Shown here: in pieces, positions 1 to 7,139 of the stretch | Layout of the letters: each line of letters begins with the position of its first letter | How positions within the stretch are numbered: the stretch's first letter is position 1 | Assembly: GCF_014204535.1 (NCBI RefSeq) | Contig: NZ_JACHLR010000003.1 | Span: forward strand, 124,001 to 188,000 | Direction of reading: 5' to 3' | DNA: 64,000 nucleotides | DNA from: Novosphingobium chloroacetimidivorans | GTDB taxonomy: Bacteria; Pseudomonadota; Alphaproteobacteria; Sphingomonadales; Sphingomonadaceae | The notes under the pieces: generated by a model | What the model saw: only the letters and a program-made list of their open reading frames with translations | What the model was told of the DNA's origin: nothing | The model's database searches: none | Program-made: the position numbers and the translations under genes

Positions 1-2
1 CG

Positions 3-1073
3 CTTAGCGCGACCGCCGCGATTTCAGCGGTTCTCGCGCTCGGTTCCACCCCGGTTCTGGCTCAGGAAGCCGCACCGACGATCAAGGTTCCGCCCGTTAC
101 CGCTTCGCCGGCAGCCCCGGAGACCACGACCGCACCTGCGACGACGAGCGTGGCAACGCCGGCCGCTGCTGCAGCGGCGCCCGCACCCACGATCGTGCTG
201 CCGGATGTGACCACCACTTCGGCGCCGGCGCCGGTGCAGGCCCCGATCACCACTCAGGCTGCCACCACCCAGGCTACCACGACTCAGGCCGAAACCGCTC
301 CGCCCCGCTCGCAGACGGCTCGTCCGGCTGAGCCCCGCAGCGCCAGCGCCGCTCCCCGGCGCGCGTCGGGCGCGACTCCATCGCCCGCCCGCGCTGAGGT
401 GGCAGACACACCGGCGCGTCGTGCTGCGGCTGCACCCGCAACGGCAACCGAGCCGCCGCGTGCATCGAGCGCAAACATCCTGAACGATGCGCCGACTCGT
501 CCGGCCGTGGCGCAGGACACCCCCTCGCCAGCCGCACCGGCTTCGAGCCCGGATGACGGCATCCCCGGAGAGGCACTTGCCGGCTTGCTCGCCGCGCTCG
601 GCATCGGTGCCGTCGGCTATGCCGCGTTCCGCTCGCGCCGCCGCCGGACGGCGCCCGACGAAGCTTATCTCGCGGACGAAACCCTGGCGGACCGGAGCCT
701 TGCCGCCGAACCGGTTCATGACGAGGTTGCCCCGCCGCGAACCGCGCCCGTGTTCGGCACCCCGCGACAGGCGCAGAAGACCGAGTGGCGTTATGGCTTG
801 GCGCCGATCCGAGCAGAAGATGCCGAAACGCAGGTTATGGAGCGCGAGCCGATGGCTGCCGATGATCGCACCGCCGTGCTCGACCGGATGGTCGATGCCG
901 CCCCGGACGAGGCCAACCCGTTCACCTCGCGCAAGGCGCGGCGCAAGCGGGCGAGACTGCTGCTCCAGCAGCGCGAGGCCGAAGCCCAGCGCAGCGCGCC
1001 GTTCGACTGGCGCTCCTACAGTCCGTCGACCAAGCCCTCCACCCCTGCACACACCCCGTTGGTCACGGCCTGA
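3..1073 (+). CDS. Thr/Ala/Pro-rich single-pass membrane protein, 5' end outside window
   Basis: The reading frame is open from base 3 to the TGA at 1071-1073, so the start lies upstream of the window. The visible N-terminus is the end of a signal peptide (hydrophobic run, then VLA|QEA). About 150 residues of low-complexity Thr/Ala/Pro sequence follow. A hydrophobic segment (about bases 556-630) ends in a run of arginines, so a single membrane span with a cytoplasmic C-terminal tail of about 120 residues is likely. The tail ends with a basic stretch (SRKARRKRAR) followed by a Gln/Glu-rich segment. I recognise no named domain. The architecture suggests an envelope protein with a disordered periplasmic region, but the function is unknown. 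A terminator follows directly. Confidence 0.75.
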   Translation, partial: LSATAAISAVLALGSTPVLAQEAAPTIKVPPVTASPAAPETTTAPATTSVATPAAAAAAPAPTIVLPDVTTTSAPAPVQAPITTQAATTQATTTQAETAPPRSQTARPAEPRSASAAPRRASGATPSPARAEVADTPARRAAAAPATATEPPRASSANILNDAPTRPAVAQDTPSPAAPASSPDDGIPGEALAGLLAALGIGAVGYAAFRSRRRRTAPDEAYLADETLADRSLAAEPVHDEVAPPRTAPVFGTPRQAQKTEWRYGLAPIRAEDAETQVMEREPMAADDRTAVLDRMVDAAPDEANPFTSRKARRKRARLLLQQREAEAQRSAPFDWRSYSPSTKPSTPAHTPLVTA

Positions 1074-1099
1074 TCCAGCCCCCCCATCGGGGCTGACAA

Positions 1100-1134
1100 G
1101 GGGCGGCTTTCCACGTCGGAAAGCCGCCCCTTTC
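1100..1134 (+). terminator. Rho-independent terminator
   Basis: A 13-bp perfect stem (GGGGCGGCTTTCC at 1100-1112 pairing with 1118-1130) with a 5-nt loop is followed by TTTCTT. It lies 26 bases after the stop of the preceding membrane-protein gene and ends its transcript. Confidence 0.85.
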
Positions 1135-1178
1135 TTCGTGCGTCCTCCACCACGTTCCCGAGGCTCGATAATCTACAC

Positions 1179-1249
1179 ATCGTTTTTCGATATTATTGAT
1201 TGACGATATGCCGAGACGAGCATATTGAAAGTCGATATAGACCATATCG
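1179..1249. promoter_or_regulatory. Cluster of CGATAT half-sites, candidate operator/promoter of the DUF2975 operon
   Basis: Four copies of CGATAT lie within 62 bases: 1188-1193, 1204-1209 and 1233-1238 on the plus strand, and 1244-1249 as ATATCG. The first is part of an inverted repeat ATCG-TTTTT-CGAT. The stretch is AT-rich compared with its surroundings and sits just upstream of a three-gene operon that ends in a small HTH regulator. Sequence shows the repeats. That they bind that regulator is inference. TTGATT at 1196-1201 and CATATT at 1221-1226 could be promoter boxes, with a long 19-nt spacer. Confidence 0.5.
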
Positions 1250-1259
1250 GAGAACGAAC

Positions 1260-1445
1260 ATGACCCTGACCCATCAACGCCCGCTTGCCATCCTCTTCGC
1301 CGCCGCGATTACCTTCGCGCTGTGGAGCCCGACCTTGTCCGGCCCGCTGCCGCAAAGTGCCGCTGCAACGCACCAGTCCACGTCGACCATGACCCGCGGT
1401 GCCGTCGTGTTCGCCGCGGCGCCCTCGTCGCCGGTGCTGATGTAA
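1260..1445 (+). CDS. Small secreted/hydrophobic peptide, first gene of DUF2975 operon
   Basis: A 61-aa product with a basic N-terminus, a hydrophobic core (LAILFAAAITFALW) and a Ser/Thr/Ala-rich remainder. It is probably exported or a one-pass membrane peptide. GGAG at 1250-1253 lies about 6 bases before the ATG. The gene is followed 26 bases later by the DUF2975 gene. No named domain is recognised. Small peptides in this position before DUF2975 genes occur in other sphingomonads as far as I recall, but I could not check this. Confidence 0.6.
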   Translation: MTLTHQRPLAILFAAAITFALWSPTLSGPLPQSAAATHQSTSTMTRGAVVFAAAPSSPVLM

Positions 1446-1471
1446 TCGACCAGACACGAAGGGGGCCTGCC

Positions 1472-2026
1472 ATGACTTCGATCACCCGCGATCCGCTGCT
1501 CGCCATTGCCAAGGGCATCCTGTGGTTCCTGATGGGCTGCATGCTCATCGCCGCCGCTGCCTGCCTTGTGGCGATACCGATGATCCACATCTTCCAGCAC
1601 GAGATAACCATCGAACTGGCAAAGGAAGCCACGGTTTTCCCGACCGGCATGTTCCTGTGGGGCTGCAGCGCGATCCTGTTGTTCGCCGCGATAACCGTGC
1701 TCATCGTGTTCCGGTTGTTCCAGCTGCTCAAGCGCATCGTCGACACCGTCGGCGCCGGCGATCCATTCGTGCCAGAGAATGCCAACCGGTTGACCCAGAT
1801 GGCCTGGCTGACCCTGACGTTGCAACTTGTCACTCTGCCGATCGGCGCACTTGCGGTCTGGATCGGGACGGAATTGGAGAAATCGAGCAGGGGCCACACC
1901 CAGATCGACGACCTCGGCTTTGGCATCTCGGGCAACGGCCTTCTGCTGATGCTGATCCTGTTCATCCTGGCCCGCGTGTTCCGCCAGGGTGCCGCGATGC
2001 GCGCCGAACTGGAAGGCACCGTGTGA
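1472..2026 (+). CDS. DUF2975 family membrane protein
   Basis: A 184-aa protein with four predicted membrane segments (about residues 10-35, 50-78, 105-130 and 150-170). The arrangement and the motif around VFRLFQLLKRIVDTVGAGDPF match the DUF2975 family, whose members are usually paired with a small Cro/CI-type regulator. I chose the ATG at 1472, preceded by GAAGGGGG, over the far upstream in-frame alternatives, which overlap the peptide gene. The stop overlaps the start of the regulator gene by one base (TGATG), so translation is probably coupled. The function is not known. A role in sensing or tuning the partner regulator is an inference from the pairing. Confidence 0.8.
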   Translation: MTSITRDPLLAIAKGILWFLMGCMLIAAAACLVAIPMIHIFQHEITIELAKEATVFPTGMFLWGCSAILLFAAITVLIVFRLFQLLKRIVDTVGAGDPFVPENANRLTQMAWLTLTLQLVTLPIGALAVWIGTELEKSSRGHTQIDDLGFGISGNGLLLMLILFILARVFRQGAAMRAELEGTV

Positions 2027-2292
2027 TGGCGCCGCGCCCCAAAACCCCCACCCAAGACCGCGAAGAGTCCGAAGGAACCCGCATCGTGGTGAAACTCGAC
2101 GATCTCCTCTACGAGCGCCGCATGACGCTCACCGAACTGGCCGAGCGCATCGGCATCACGCTGGCCAACCTCTCGATCCTCAAGACCGGCAAGGCCAAGG
2201 CGATCCGCTTCTCCACCCTGGAAGCGATCTGCCGCGAACTGGGCTGCCAACCGGGAGATCTGCTGGGCTACGACGCTGCGGAGACGCCATAG
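2026..2292 (+). CDS. Small Cro/CI (YozG-like) helix-turn-helix regulator
   Basis: An 88-aa protein. Residues about 22-85 form a compact XRE-type HTH with the recognition-helix region around LTELAERIGITLANLSILKT and the ending CRELGCQPGDLLGY, typical of the YozG/HTH_26 subgroup. The N-terminal 20 residues are charged and probably flexible. The ATG shares its A with the stop codon of the DUF2975 gene. The partner gene and the upstream CGATAT cluster suggest an autoregulated operon. Confidence 0.85.
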   Translation: MAPRPKTPTQDREESEGTRIVVKLDDLLYERRMTLTELAERIGITLANLSILKTGKAKAIRFSTLEAICRELGCQPGDLLGYDAAETP

Positions 2293-2385
2293 TCGTCACG
2301 CGCCTGGAGCCGCCTGTCGGTATCCATTTGTCGCAACCCATCGGTCCTGCAAGCGTATCACCATGAACATATCGAGGAGGACGCG

Positions 2386-2937
2386 ATGGACAGGATGATC
2401 AGGAACGCTGCTCTGGCAGGCTTCGCAAGCCTGGTGCTGGCCGGCTGCAACAGCAATCCCCAGCCGGCTCCCGGCTCCGATACGGCCGAGAATGCACCCG
2501 CCGCCGGCGTCACGCGGCAGACACCGGCTCCCGAAGCGGCCGAGCCGCCCGTCACCCCGATGCCGGCCCAGACCGCGATTCAGAGCCAGCCCGGTCCCGA
2601 CGGGTCGCAGGTCGATCTGATGAAGGTCGCGGTGACCGGGGACATCCTGACCGTCACCATGCGCTGTTCGAGCTCGGAGAAGATCAACAGCGAGAGCTTC
2701 CGCGCCTCGAACATCAGCGTGATCGATGATGCGACTTCGCAGCGGATCGGCATCCTCAAGGACAACGAGGGCAACTGGCTGGCGTCCAACATCGCCGGCG
2801 ATTCGATCATGGCCTCGTGCGAGATCAAGCCGGGCGTGATCTGGGCCAAGTTCGCGGCACCCTCCGCCGAGGCCAAGACGGTTTCGATCAACTTTCCCGG
2901 CGTCGCGCCCTTCGATGGCATACCGGTAACCCGCTGA
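2386..2937 (+). CDS. Hypothetical lipoprotein
   Basis: A 183-aa protein with a type II signal peptide (lipobox LAGC, Cys about residue 21), a Pro/Ala-rich linker to about residue 65, and then a compact C-terminal domain of about 115 residues containing one Cys in MRCSS and one in ASCEI, which could form a disulfide. No named family is recognised. A strong GAGGAGG ribosome site precedes the ATG. The TGA overlaps the next ATG by one base, so it is coupled to the OmpA-type lipoprotein downstream. A shared envelope role is likely. Confidence 0.75.
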   Translation: MDRMIRNAALAGFASLVLAGCNSNPQPAPGSDTAENAPAAGVTRQTPAPEAAEPPVTPMPAQTAIQSQPGPDGSQVDLMKVAVTGDILTVTMRCSSSEKINSESFRASNISVIDDATSQRIGILKDNEGNWLASNIAGDSIMASCEIKPGVIWAKFAAPSAEAKTVSINFPGVAPFDGIPVTR

Positions 2938-3524
2938 TGCGCGTTACCCTGCTGGCGGTGCTGGTGCTGACATCGGCGGCCTGTTCGGACGAGCGCGCGC
3001 CGGAGCCGGGCAGCAGCGATGCGCCGCCATCCGCCGCGCGGACCTCGCCGCCCCCGCCGCCGCCAGGCGAGCAGCGGCCGAAGTCGGGAGGGCTGGTCGG
3101 TCAGGTCAGCCCCCTGAACAGCGCGCTCAGCGATCTGAACGTGCGGGTGACCGACATGGGCACGATCATCGACCTGCCGACCGATGCGCTGTTCGCGTTC
3201 GACAGCGCGGAGCTCAATCCGGATGCCACCAAGCAGCTGGAAGCATCGGCACGGATGATCCGCTCTGCGCCCGCCGGTCCGATCAAGGTGATCGGTCATA
3301 CCGACAGCAAGGGCGACGACGCCTATAATCAAAAGCTGTCCGAAGATCGCGCGCAAGCCGTGGCGGCATGGCTCATGAAGCAGGTCGGCGTACGCAAGCG
3401 CGCCATCGAGACCAGCGGCGAGGGTGAAAAGGCACCGATCGCGCCCAACGAGACGCTTTCCGGCCAGGACGATCCTGCCGGCCGGGCGCGCAATCGGCGG
3501 GTCGAGCTGGTCCTTCCCAGATAG
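2937..3524 (+). CDS. OmpA-family peptidoglycan-binding lipoprotein
   Basis: A 195-aa protein with signal peptide and lipobox SAAC (Cys about residue 16), a proline-rich linker, and a C-terminal OmpA domain (about residues 80-195). The domain shows the usual landmarks: FDSAEL, IGHTDSKGDDAYNQKLSEDRA and the ending GRARNRRVEL. It probably anchors the outer membrane to peptidoglycan (Pal/YiaD-like). It is too divergent and is not next to tol genes, so I do not call it Pal. The ATG overlaps the stop of the upstream lipoprotein gene. Confidence 0.85.
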   Translation: MRVTLLAVLVLTSAACSDERAPEPGSSDAPPSAARTSPPPPPPGEQRPKSGGLVGQVSPLNSALSDLNVRVTDMGTIIDLPTDALFAFDSAELNPDATKQLEASARMIRSAPAGPIKVIGHTDSKGDDAYNQKLSEDRAQAVAAWLMKQVGVRKRAIETSGEGEKAPIAPNETLSGQDDPAGRARNRRVELVLPR

Positions 3525-3624
3525 CGAGCGCCGGTCCCGGCAAACGGCCGCGGTGCGCGCCTGCAAGCTTGACTCGCGGCGGACTTTGCCGCAGATGCCC
3601 GCCCCGACCGATCCCTTCGGGTGT

Positions 3625-3850
3625 CGAGTCAGCCGTCCGAGACAGCTGGTGGGGGTTTCCCTCTTAATTTCCAGCCTAGACGGGGACAGAGAATTTCCCG
3701 GCCCTTCGCTTCCATGCGCGGTGCCGCTTGCCGGGCCTTCGGGCGCGGGCTCCTTCCCCATCGAACGGATCTTCCATGCCGCACGCAGCGGCACGGGAAA
3801 AACGTAGCCGGTCGCTGCGGGCGCATGTCCAAGGCGGCCATTGTGAAGGA
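3625..3850 (+). promoter_or_regulatory. Long leader upstream of rplJ, candidate L10-autoregulatory mRNA leader
   Basis: Bases 3525-3857 contain no gene. The stretch holds conserved-looking leader sequence (CCGAGACAGCTGGTGGGGG at about 3638-3656, then a G/C-rich stem region, and complementary GTGCCGC/GCGGCAC arms further down) before the rplJ ribosome site GAAGGAG. Ribosomal protein L10 with L7/L12 is known to repress translation of rplJL through such a leader in other bacteria. That this stretch does so is inferred from its position and structure. The promoter should lie at its 5' end, but I could not assign boxes with confidence. Confidence 0.45.
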
Positions 3851-3857
3851 GTAAGGC

Positions 3858-4373
3858 ATGGATCGTTCGCAGAAAGCCGAATCGGTCGCCCAGCTCAGCG
3901 CGACGTTCAACGAGGTCGGCGTGGTGGTGATCACCCGCAACCTCGGCATGTCGGTGGCCCAGTCCACCGCCCTGCGCACGAAAGTCCGCGATGCGGGCGC
4001 GACCTACAAGGTTGCGAAGAACAATCTGGCCAAGCTTGCCATCAAGGACACGGACTACGCGGGCATCGATTCGATGTTCACGGGTCCGACGGCGATCGCC
4101 ACTTCGGTCGATCCCGTCGCTGCCGCCAAGGCAGTCGTGGACTTCGCCAAGACGACCGACAAGATCGAGATCGTCGGCGGTTCGATGGGCACGCACGTTC
4201 TGAACGCGGACGGCATCAAGGCACTCGCCTCGATGCCCTCGCTCGACGAGATGCGTGGCACGCTTATCGGCCTCATCCAGGCACCGGCGACCAAGATCGC
4301 CCAGCTCACGGTCGCTCCGGCGTCCAAGCTGGCGCGCGTCTTCAACGCCTATGCCGAGAAGGACGCCGCTTAA
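3858..4373 (+). CDS. rplJ: 50S ribosomal protein L10
   Basis: 171 aa, normal length. It shows typical L10 sequence: MDRSQKAESV start, VVITRNLGMSVAQ, the KVAKNNLAKLA motif that contacts 23S rRNA, and a C-terminal helix region that binds L7/L12 dimers. L10 forms the base of the ribosomal stalk. GAAGGAG lies 7-9 bases upstream of the ATG. It is followed by rplL after 137 bases. rplK-rplA are not upstream and rpoB is not downstream, unlike the classic order. Confidence 0.97.
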   Translation: MDRSQKAESVAQLSATFNEVGVVVITRNLGMSVAQSTALRTKVRDAGATYKVAKNNLAKLAIKDTDYAGIDSMFTGPTAIATSVDPVAAAKAVVDFAKTTDKIEIVGGSMGTHVLNADGIKALASMPSLDEMRGTLIGLIQAPATKIAQLTVAPASKLARVFNAYAEKDAA

Positions 4374-4510
4374 GCTTCGCTAAGCGATTTCTAGCCAAGC
4401 GCAGCTTGGCGGCTCGGAAATCGCGACAACGAACAAGCTTGATCAAGCATTGCACAGCGATTTGCCCGGTCGCCTTTCGGCGCCGGGACCACAACTAGGA
4501 GTGAAATACC

Positions 4511-4888
4511 ATGGCCGATATCGCCAATCTCGTTGAAGAACTCTCGAAGCTGACCGTTCTCGAGGCCGCTGACCTCGCCAAGGCTCTGGAAGAGGCATGG
4601 GGCGTTTCCGCCGCTGCCGCCGTTGCCGTTGCCGGCCCTGCCGGCGGTGGCGCTGCAGCTGAAGCCGTCGAAGAGAAGACCGAATTCGACGTCATCCTCA
4701 CCGGCGACGGTGGCAAGAAGATCCAGGTCATCAAGGAAGTCCGCGCCATCACCGCGCTGGGCCTCGCCGAAGCCAAGGCTCTGGTCGAGGGCGCTCCCAA
4801 GGCGATCAAGGAAGGCGTGAACAAGGCCGAAGCCGAAGAGATCAAGAAGAAGATCGAGGAAGCCGGCGGCACCGTCGAGGTCAAGTAA
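4511..4888 (+). CDS. rplL: 50S ribosomal protein L7/L12
   Basis: 125 aa. It has the N-terminal dimerisation domain ([20 protein letters not shown]), a flexible Ala/Gly-rich hinge (about residues 36-52) and the conserved C-terminal domain (EKTEFDVIL through [10 protein letters not shown]), which recruits translation factors. AGGAG precedes the ATG, and a strong terminator follows 34 bases after the stop, closing the rplJ-rplL transcript. Confidence 0.97.
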   Translation: MADIANLVEELSKLTVLEAADLAKALEEAWGVSAAAAVAVAGPAGGGAAAEAVEEKTEFDVILTGDGGKKIQVIKEVRAITALGLAEAKALVEGAPKAIKEGVNKAEAEEIKKKIEEAGGTVEVK

Positions 4889-4922
4889 TCTCGTCTTCCG
4901 GTCTTCGGAACGGAAAAACAGG

Positions 4923-4952
4923 AAGGGCGGCCTCTCGGGGCCGCCCTTTTTC
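4923..4952 (+). terminator. Rho-independent terminator after rplL
   Basis: AAGGGCGGCC pairs with GGCCGCCCTT around a short TCTCGG loop and is followed by TTTTTC. It is the only strong terminator-like hairpin after rplL. Confidence 0.9.
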
Positions 4953-5015
4953 GTTGTGCAACGAGCGCTGCGGATGATGGAGCGAGTGGTCAGCCGCGCT
5001 CGCTTCTCGAAAAGC

Positions 5016-5148
5016 CGTCATCCTGAACTCGTTTCAGGATCCATCGCGCCGCTTGCCCGGGCATAGCTGGCGTAGACCGCCAACATGGATTGCCAATCAC
5101 AGCCTCGCACTCATGGCAAAGTGGGCCCTGAACAAGTTCCGGGTGACG
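5016..5148. repeat. Intergenic palindromic repeat, family A copy 1
   Basis: The 133-base element begins CGTCATCCTGAACTCGTTTC and ends with CCTGAACAAGTTCCGGGTGACG, so the two ends are inverted copies. The same ends bound an element at 43465-43602. The interiors share little beyond GC content. It looks like a non-coding, non-autonomous palindromic repeat (REP/MITE-like). It lies between the rplL terminator and a minus-strand lipoprotein gene. Confidence 0.8.
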
Positions 5149-5186
5149 TCGGCTAAGGATGGCGAGCGGTCGTTAGCGAAAGGAAA

Positions 5187-5663
5187 TCAAAGGCGCGGTA
5201 GCGGCAATTGTTCGAAGGTCTGATGCATCCTACTGTTCCGGGCAGCGCTACGAGCGGCATCGCATCCAAAGTCCATTAAGAAGTGCACGTCATACTTCGG
5301 ACCAATCCAGCGAATGTACATAGCACCCATATCGGAAGCACGCGCCGCCCCTTCTGGGCACGTACCCCTCACGTATCGCATGGCGCTTTCATCAGTGTAC
5401 CGCTCGGCTTTCGCCCGGTAGCGCTCCAGCCTCGCTAAGAACCCAGCCAACTGCTTGTGCGTCATTCGGAATTCGCCGCTCGTCGGCTCGGACGAGCGAT
5501 TAGGATCGAAGATCGAATAACGCCCGACACCCGCTGAGGTAATGGTGACATCTTCAGAGGCTCCGCCGGAGCGCCTCATCTCAATTCGGTCGATCTTAGG
5601 CGAGCTATCGTTGCCGCACGCTACTAAGATCAGCATCGCGATTATGGAGGCGAAGAAGCGCAT
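5187..5663 (-). CDS. Hypothetical lipoprotein
   Basis: A 158-aa product with a type II signal peptide (lipobox LVAC, Cys about residue 16). Three further cysteines lie in the mature part (around GTCPEG and DFGCDA). A polar helix (KQLAGFLARLERYRAKAERY) is followed by a short beta-rich segment ending at LPLPRL. No family is recognised. Base composition and codon use are visibly less GC-rich than the neighbouring genes, so the gene may be a recent arrival or a fast-evolving lineage gene. Its function cannot be given. Confidence 0.65.
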   Translation of the reverse strand: MRFFASIIAMLILVACGNDSSPKIDRIEMRRSGGASEDVTITSAGVGRYSIFDPNRSSEPTSGEFRMTHKQLAGFLARLERYRAKAERYTDESAMRYVRGTCPEGAARASDMGAMYIRWIGPKYDVHFLMDFGCDAARSAARNSRMHQTFEQLPLPRL

Positions 5664-6224
5664 CAGCGCACGATAACGGCATGTGGCGACATCCGCTATT
5701 GGGCGTCCCCGGTTAGGCGACTTTCGTCCGGGAAGTCGCGGTAAGTTGCCGTTCTATCGAACGTAACGCAAGTCGCTAATCGCGCCTGTGCAGCGATCGA
5801 TCCGCATGGATAGACCTCCACCGCCCACGACAACGCCGATCTCTTTGCGGGCGATCTTCGGCTTGTTCTCAGGGCCTTGATAGGCGAACCAAGATTTTTC
5901 GGTCAGGCTACCTCCCCTGATGCGAAGCCGGTGTTTGCGCAGCCGTTCACTCGCGGGCTGAGCCGAGATGACTGCTTTGGCTACCGCTCATGCTGTCTTT
6001 TCATCGGGGATGACAGGTCCGGTGGGCATGGGGCATTCGGGCTCGTCACTCGGCGATGCGCCGAGACAAGCAAGAAGAACAAAAGCTGAAGGCCAGCGCT
6101 GCATTAGCCGAGCATGACGGTCCGATTGAACGTCCGCAACTGGGCGATAGCGGCCCGGTCGAGCCAAGCTTCAACAGCCATCCGGATGTGCTATGCTCCA
6201 CCCGTTGCGCGAAGGAGGTTGGAC
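5664..6224. other. Gene-poor, lower-GC stretch
   Basis: This 561-base stretch has no convincing complete gene. It is more AT-rich than the rest of the window. It contains one gene-like fragment on the minus strand (entered separately) and the promoter region of the small exported protein at 6225. The short plus-strand open frames here have no ribosome site and no recognisable sequence. Confidence 0.5.
5754..5987 (-). pseudogene. Fragment of an unidentified protein gene, lacks a start
   Basis: On the minus strand a frame of about 77 codons is open from an in-frame TGA (5988-5990) to the TAG at 5754-5756. It has no ATG, GTG or TTG near its beginning. The product is protein-like rather than random. 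It has a basic part (RLRKHRLRIRGGS), then WFAYQGPENKPK, then a glycine-rich strand (EIGVVVGGGGLSMRID) and an ending RCTGAISDLRYVR that resembles the last beta-hairpin of small secreted domains. An ATG lies just upstream in another frame (M-K-R-Q-H-E-R-stop), compatible with a frameshifted or truncated gene. I cannot name the family. Confidence 0.35.
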
Positions 6225-6488
6225 ATGCGGCGATGGATCTTGTCGGCGGTGCTCGTTTTCACGGCCTCTACGCTCGCGGCCGAGCCGCCGAAGCCAGACG
6301 ATCGCGAGAAGTCGGCGGACAAGGGCGAGAAGATGATCTGCAAGCGGTTCACCGAAACCGGCTCGCTGGTAAGGGCCCGCCGCGTCTGCAAGACGAAACG
6401 GGATTGGGAGCGTGAGCGCGAGGCGATCCGCTCGATGACGAACAGTTCCGGCTCCTGCGCCGGGCAGGGCCTCTCCGGCGGCTGCTAA
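6225..6488 (+). CDS. Small exported protein with conserved MICKRFTETGS motif
   Basis: 87 aa. A cleavable signal peptide (MRRWILSAVLVFTASTLAAE) is followed by a charged segment and the motif MICKRFTETGSLV, then RRVCKTKRDWEREREAIR. The two cysteines of this motif could pair, and two more Cys sit in the last ten residues. The motif occurs in many small sphingomonad periplasmic proteins of unknown function, as I recall. I chose the ATG at 6225 because of GAAGGAGG at 6211-6218. The longer in-frame start has no ribosome site. Confidence 0.75.
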   Translation: MRRWILSAVLVFTASTLAAEPPKPDDREKSADKGEKMICKRFTETGSLVRARRVCKTKRDWEREREAIRSMTNSSGSCAGQGLSGGC

Positions 6489-6530
6489 GCCCTGACCACT
6501 GCTCGAGTTCTCGCCCGGTTGACCAGAGCT

Positions 6531-6617
6531 CGTCATCCCGGGCTTGACCCGGGATCCCGCTTCTTTTCTGCGGTTTGGCGAAAGGCAGCGGAGCCCCGGA
6601 TCAAGTCCGGGGCGACG
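6531..6617. repeat. Intergenic palindromic repeat, family B
   Basis: An 87-base element with inverted ends: CGTCATCCCGGGCTTGACCC at the left, and GATCAAGTCCGGGGCGACG at the right. Inner arms GATCCCGCT and CAGCGGAGC also pair. It is a typical imperfect palindrome of the REP/MITE kind placed between two converging genes. It has no coding potential. Confidence 0.75.
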
Positions 6618-6668
6618 AAGTGTTTGTGGATCTGACGATCCGATGCACCCACCCGCTACGAGCTCAGT

Positions 6669-7115
6669 TCACGTCCGCAGCATGCTCGCCGGGGCGACCC
6701 ACAGGGTCTTGGGCCGGCGATGCGCGATCAGCCAGTCCTCGCCTTCGCGCCTCAGCCGGTCGACGTAGAAGCCGTTGTGGTCGAGCCCGGCTGCGCTGGT
6801 GACCAGCCAATAGGTGCGCACGGCGGCGGTATGCTCGTCCGCGAAGGCGATGTGCGACGTCGTCAGATGGTGGCTGATGAACGAGGGGGCGCCGCTTGCC
6901 GGTTGCGGGATCACCGAAGGCGCACTCATCCAGGTGAAGATCGCCGCACGTCCGGCGAGCGTCTCACCGTCCAACTCCAGCACGCCATCTTCGGCGAAGC
7001 AGTCCGCATAAGCCCGCGCCTTGCGCGCGTCGCCCGCCTGGGTGCAGGCCGCGAGACGCTGGCGGATCGACTCGCTCCAGCGCGCCTGCTCGGGCGTGAG
7101 CGCGACCGAGCTCAT
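6669..7115 (-). CDS. NTF2-like / SnoaL-like domain protein
   Basis: 148 aa, a single alpha+beta cone-fold domain. It has an N-terminal helix, YADCFAEDGVLELDGETLAGRAAI, and then HHLTTSHIAFADEHTAAVRTYW, typical of the SnoaL_4 / NTF2-like polyketide cyclase-dehydratase superfamily. Members are lactone isomerases, dehydratases or subunits of ring hydroxylases. No specific substrate can be read from the sequence. The gene starts 24 bases after the cytochrome c gene on the same strand, so the two probably share a transcript. Confidence 0.8.
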   Translation of the reverse strand: MSSVALTPEQARWSESIRQRLAACTQAGDARKARAYADCFAEDGVLELDGETLAGRAAIFTWMSAPSVIPQPASGAPSFISHHLTTSHIAFADEHTAAVRTYWLVTSAAGLDHNGFYVDRLRREGEDWLIAHRRPKTLWVAPASMLRT

Positions 7116-7139
7116 CCGCCGGATCTCACTTACCAGTTC

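Noticed and set aside
24..1052. 342-codon open frame on the minus strand opposite the first gene
   Set aside because: Product is Arg/Gly/Cys-rich low complexity, a product of reading high-GC Thr/Ala codons in antisense; it has no domain and no ribosome site.
2580..4196. 538-codon minus-strand frame across the lipoprotein, OmpA and rplJ genes
   Set aside because: It overlaps three well-supported plus-strand genes including rplJ and has no recognisable sequence.
6056..6415. 119-codon plus-strand frame before the small exported protein
   Set aside because: Out of frame with the small exported protein gene that has GAAGGAGG and a signal peptide; no family.
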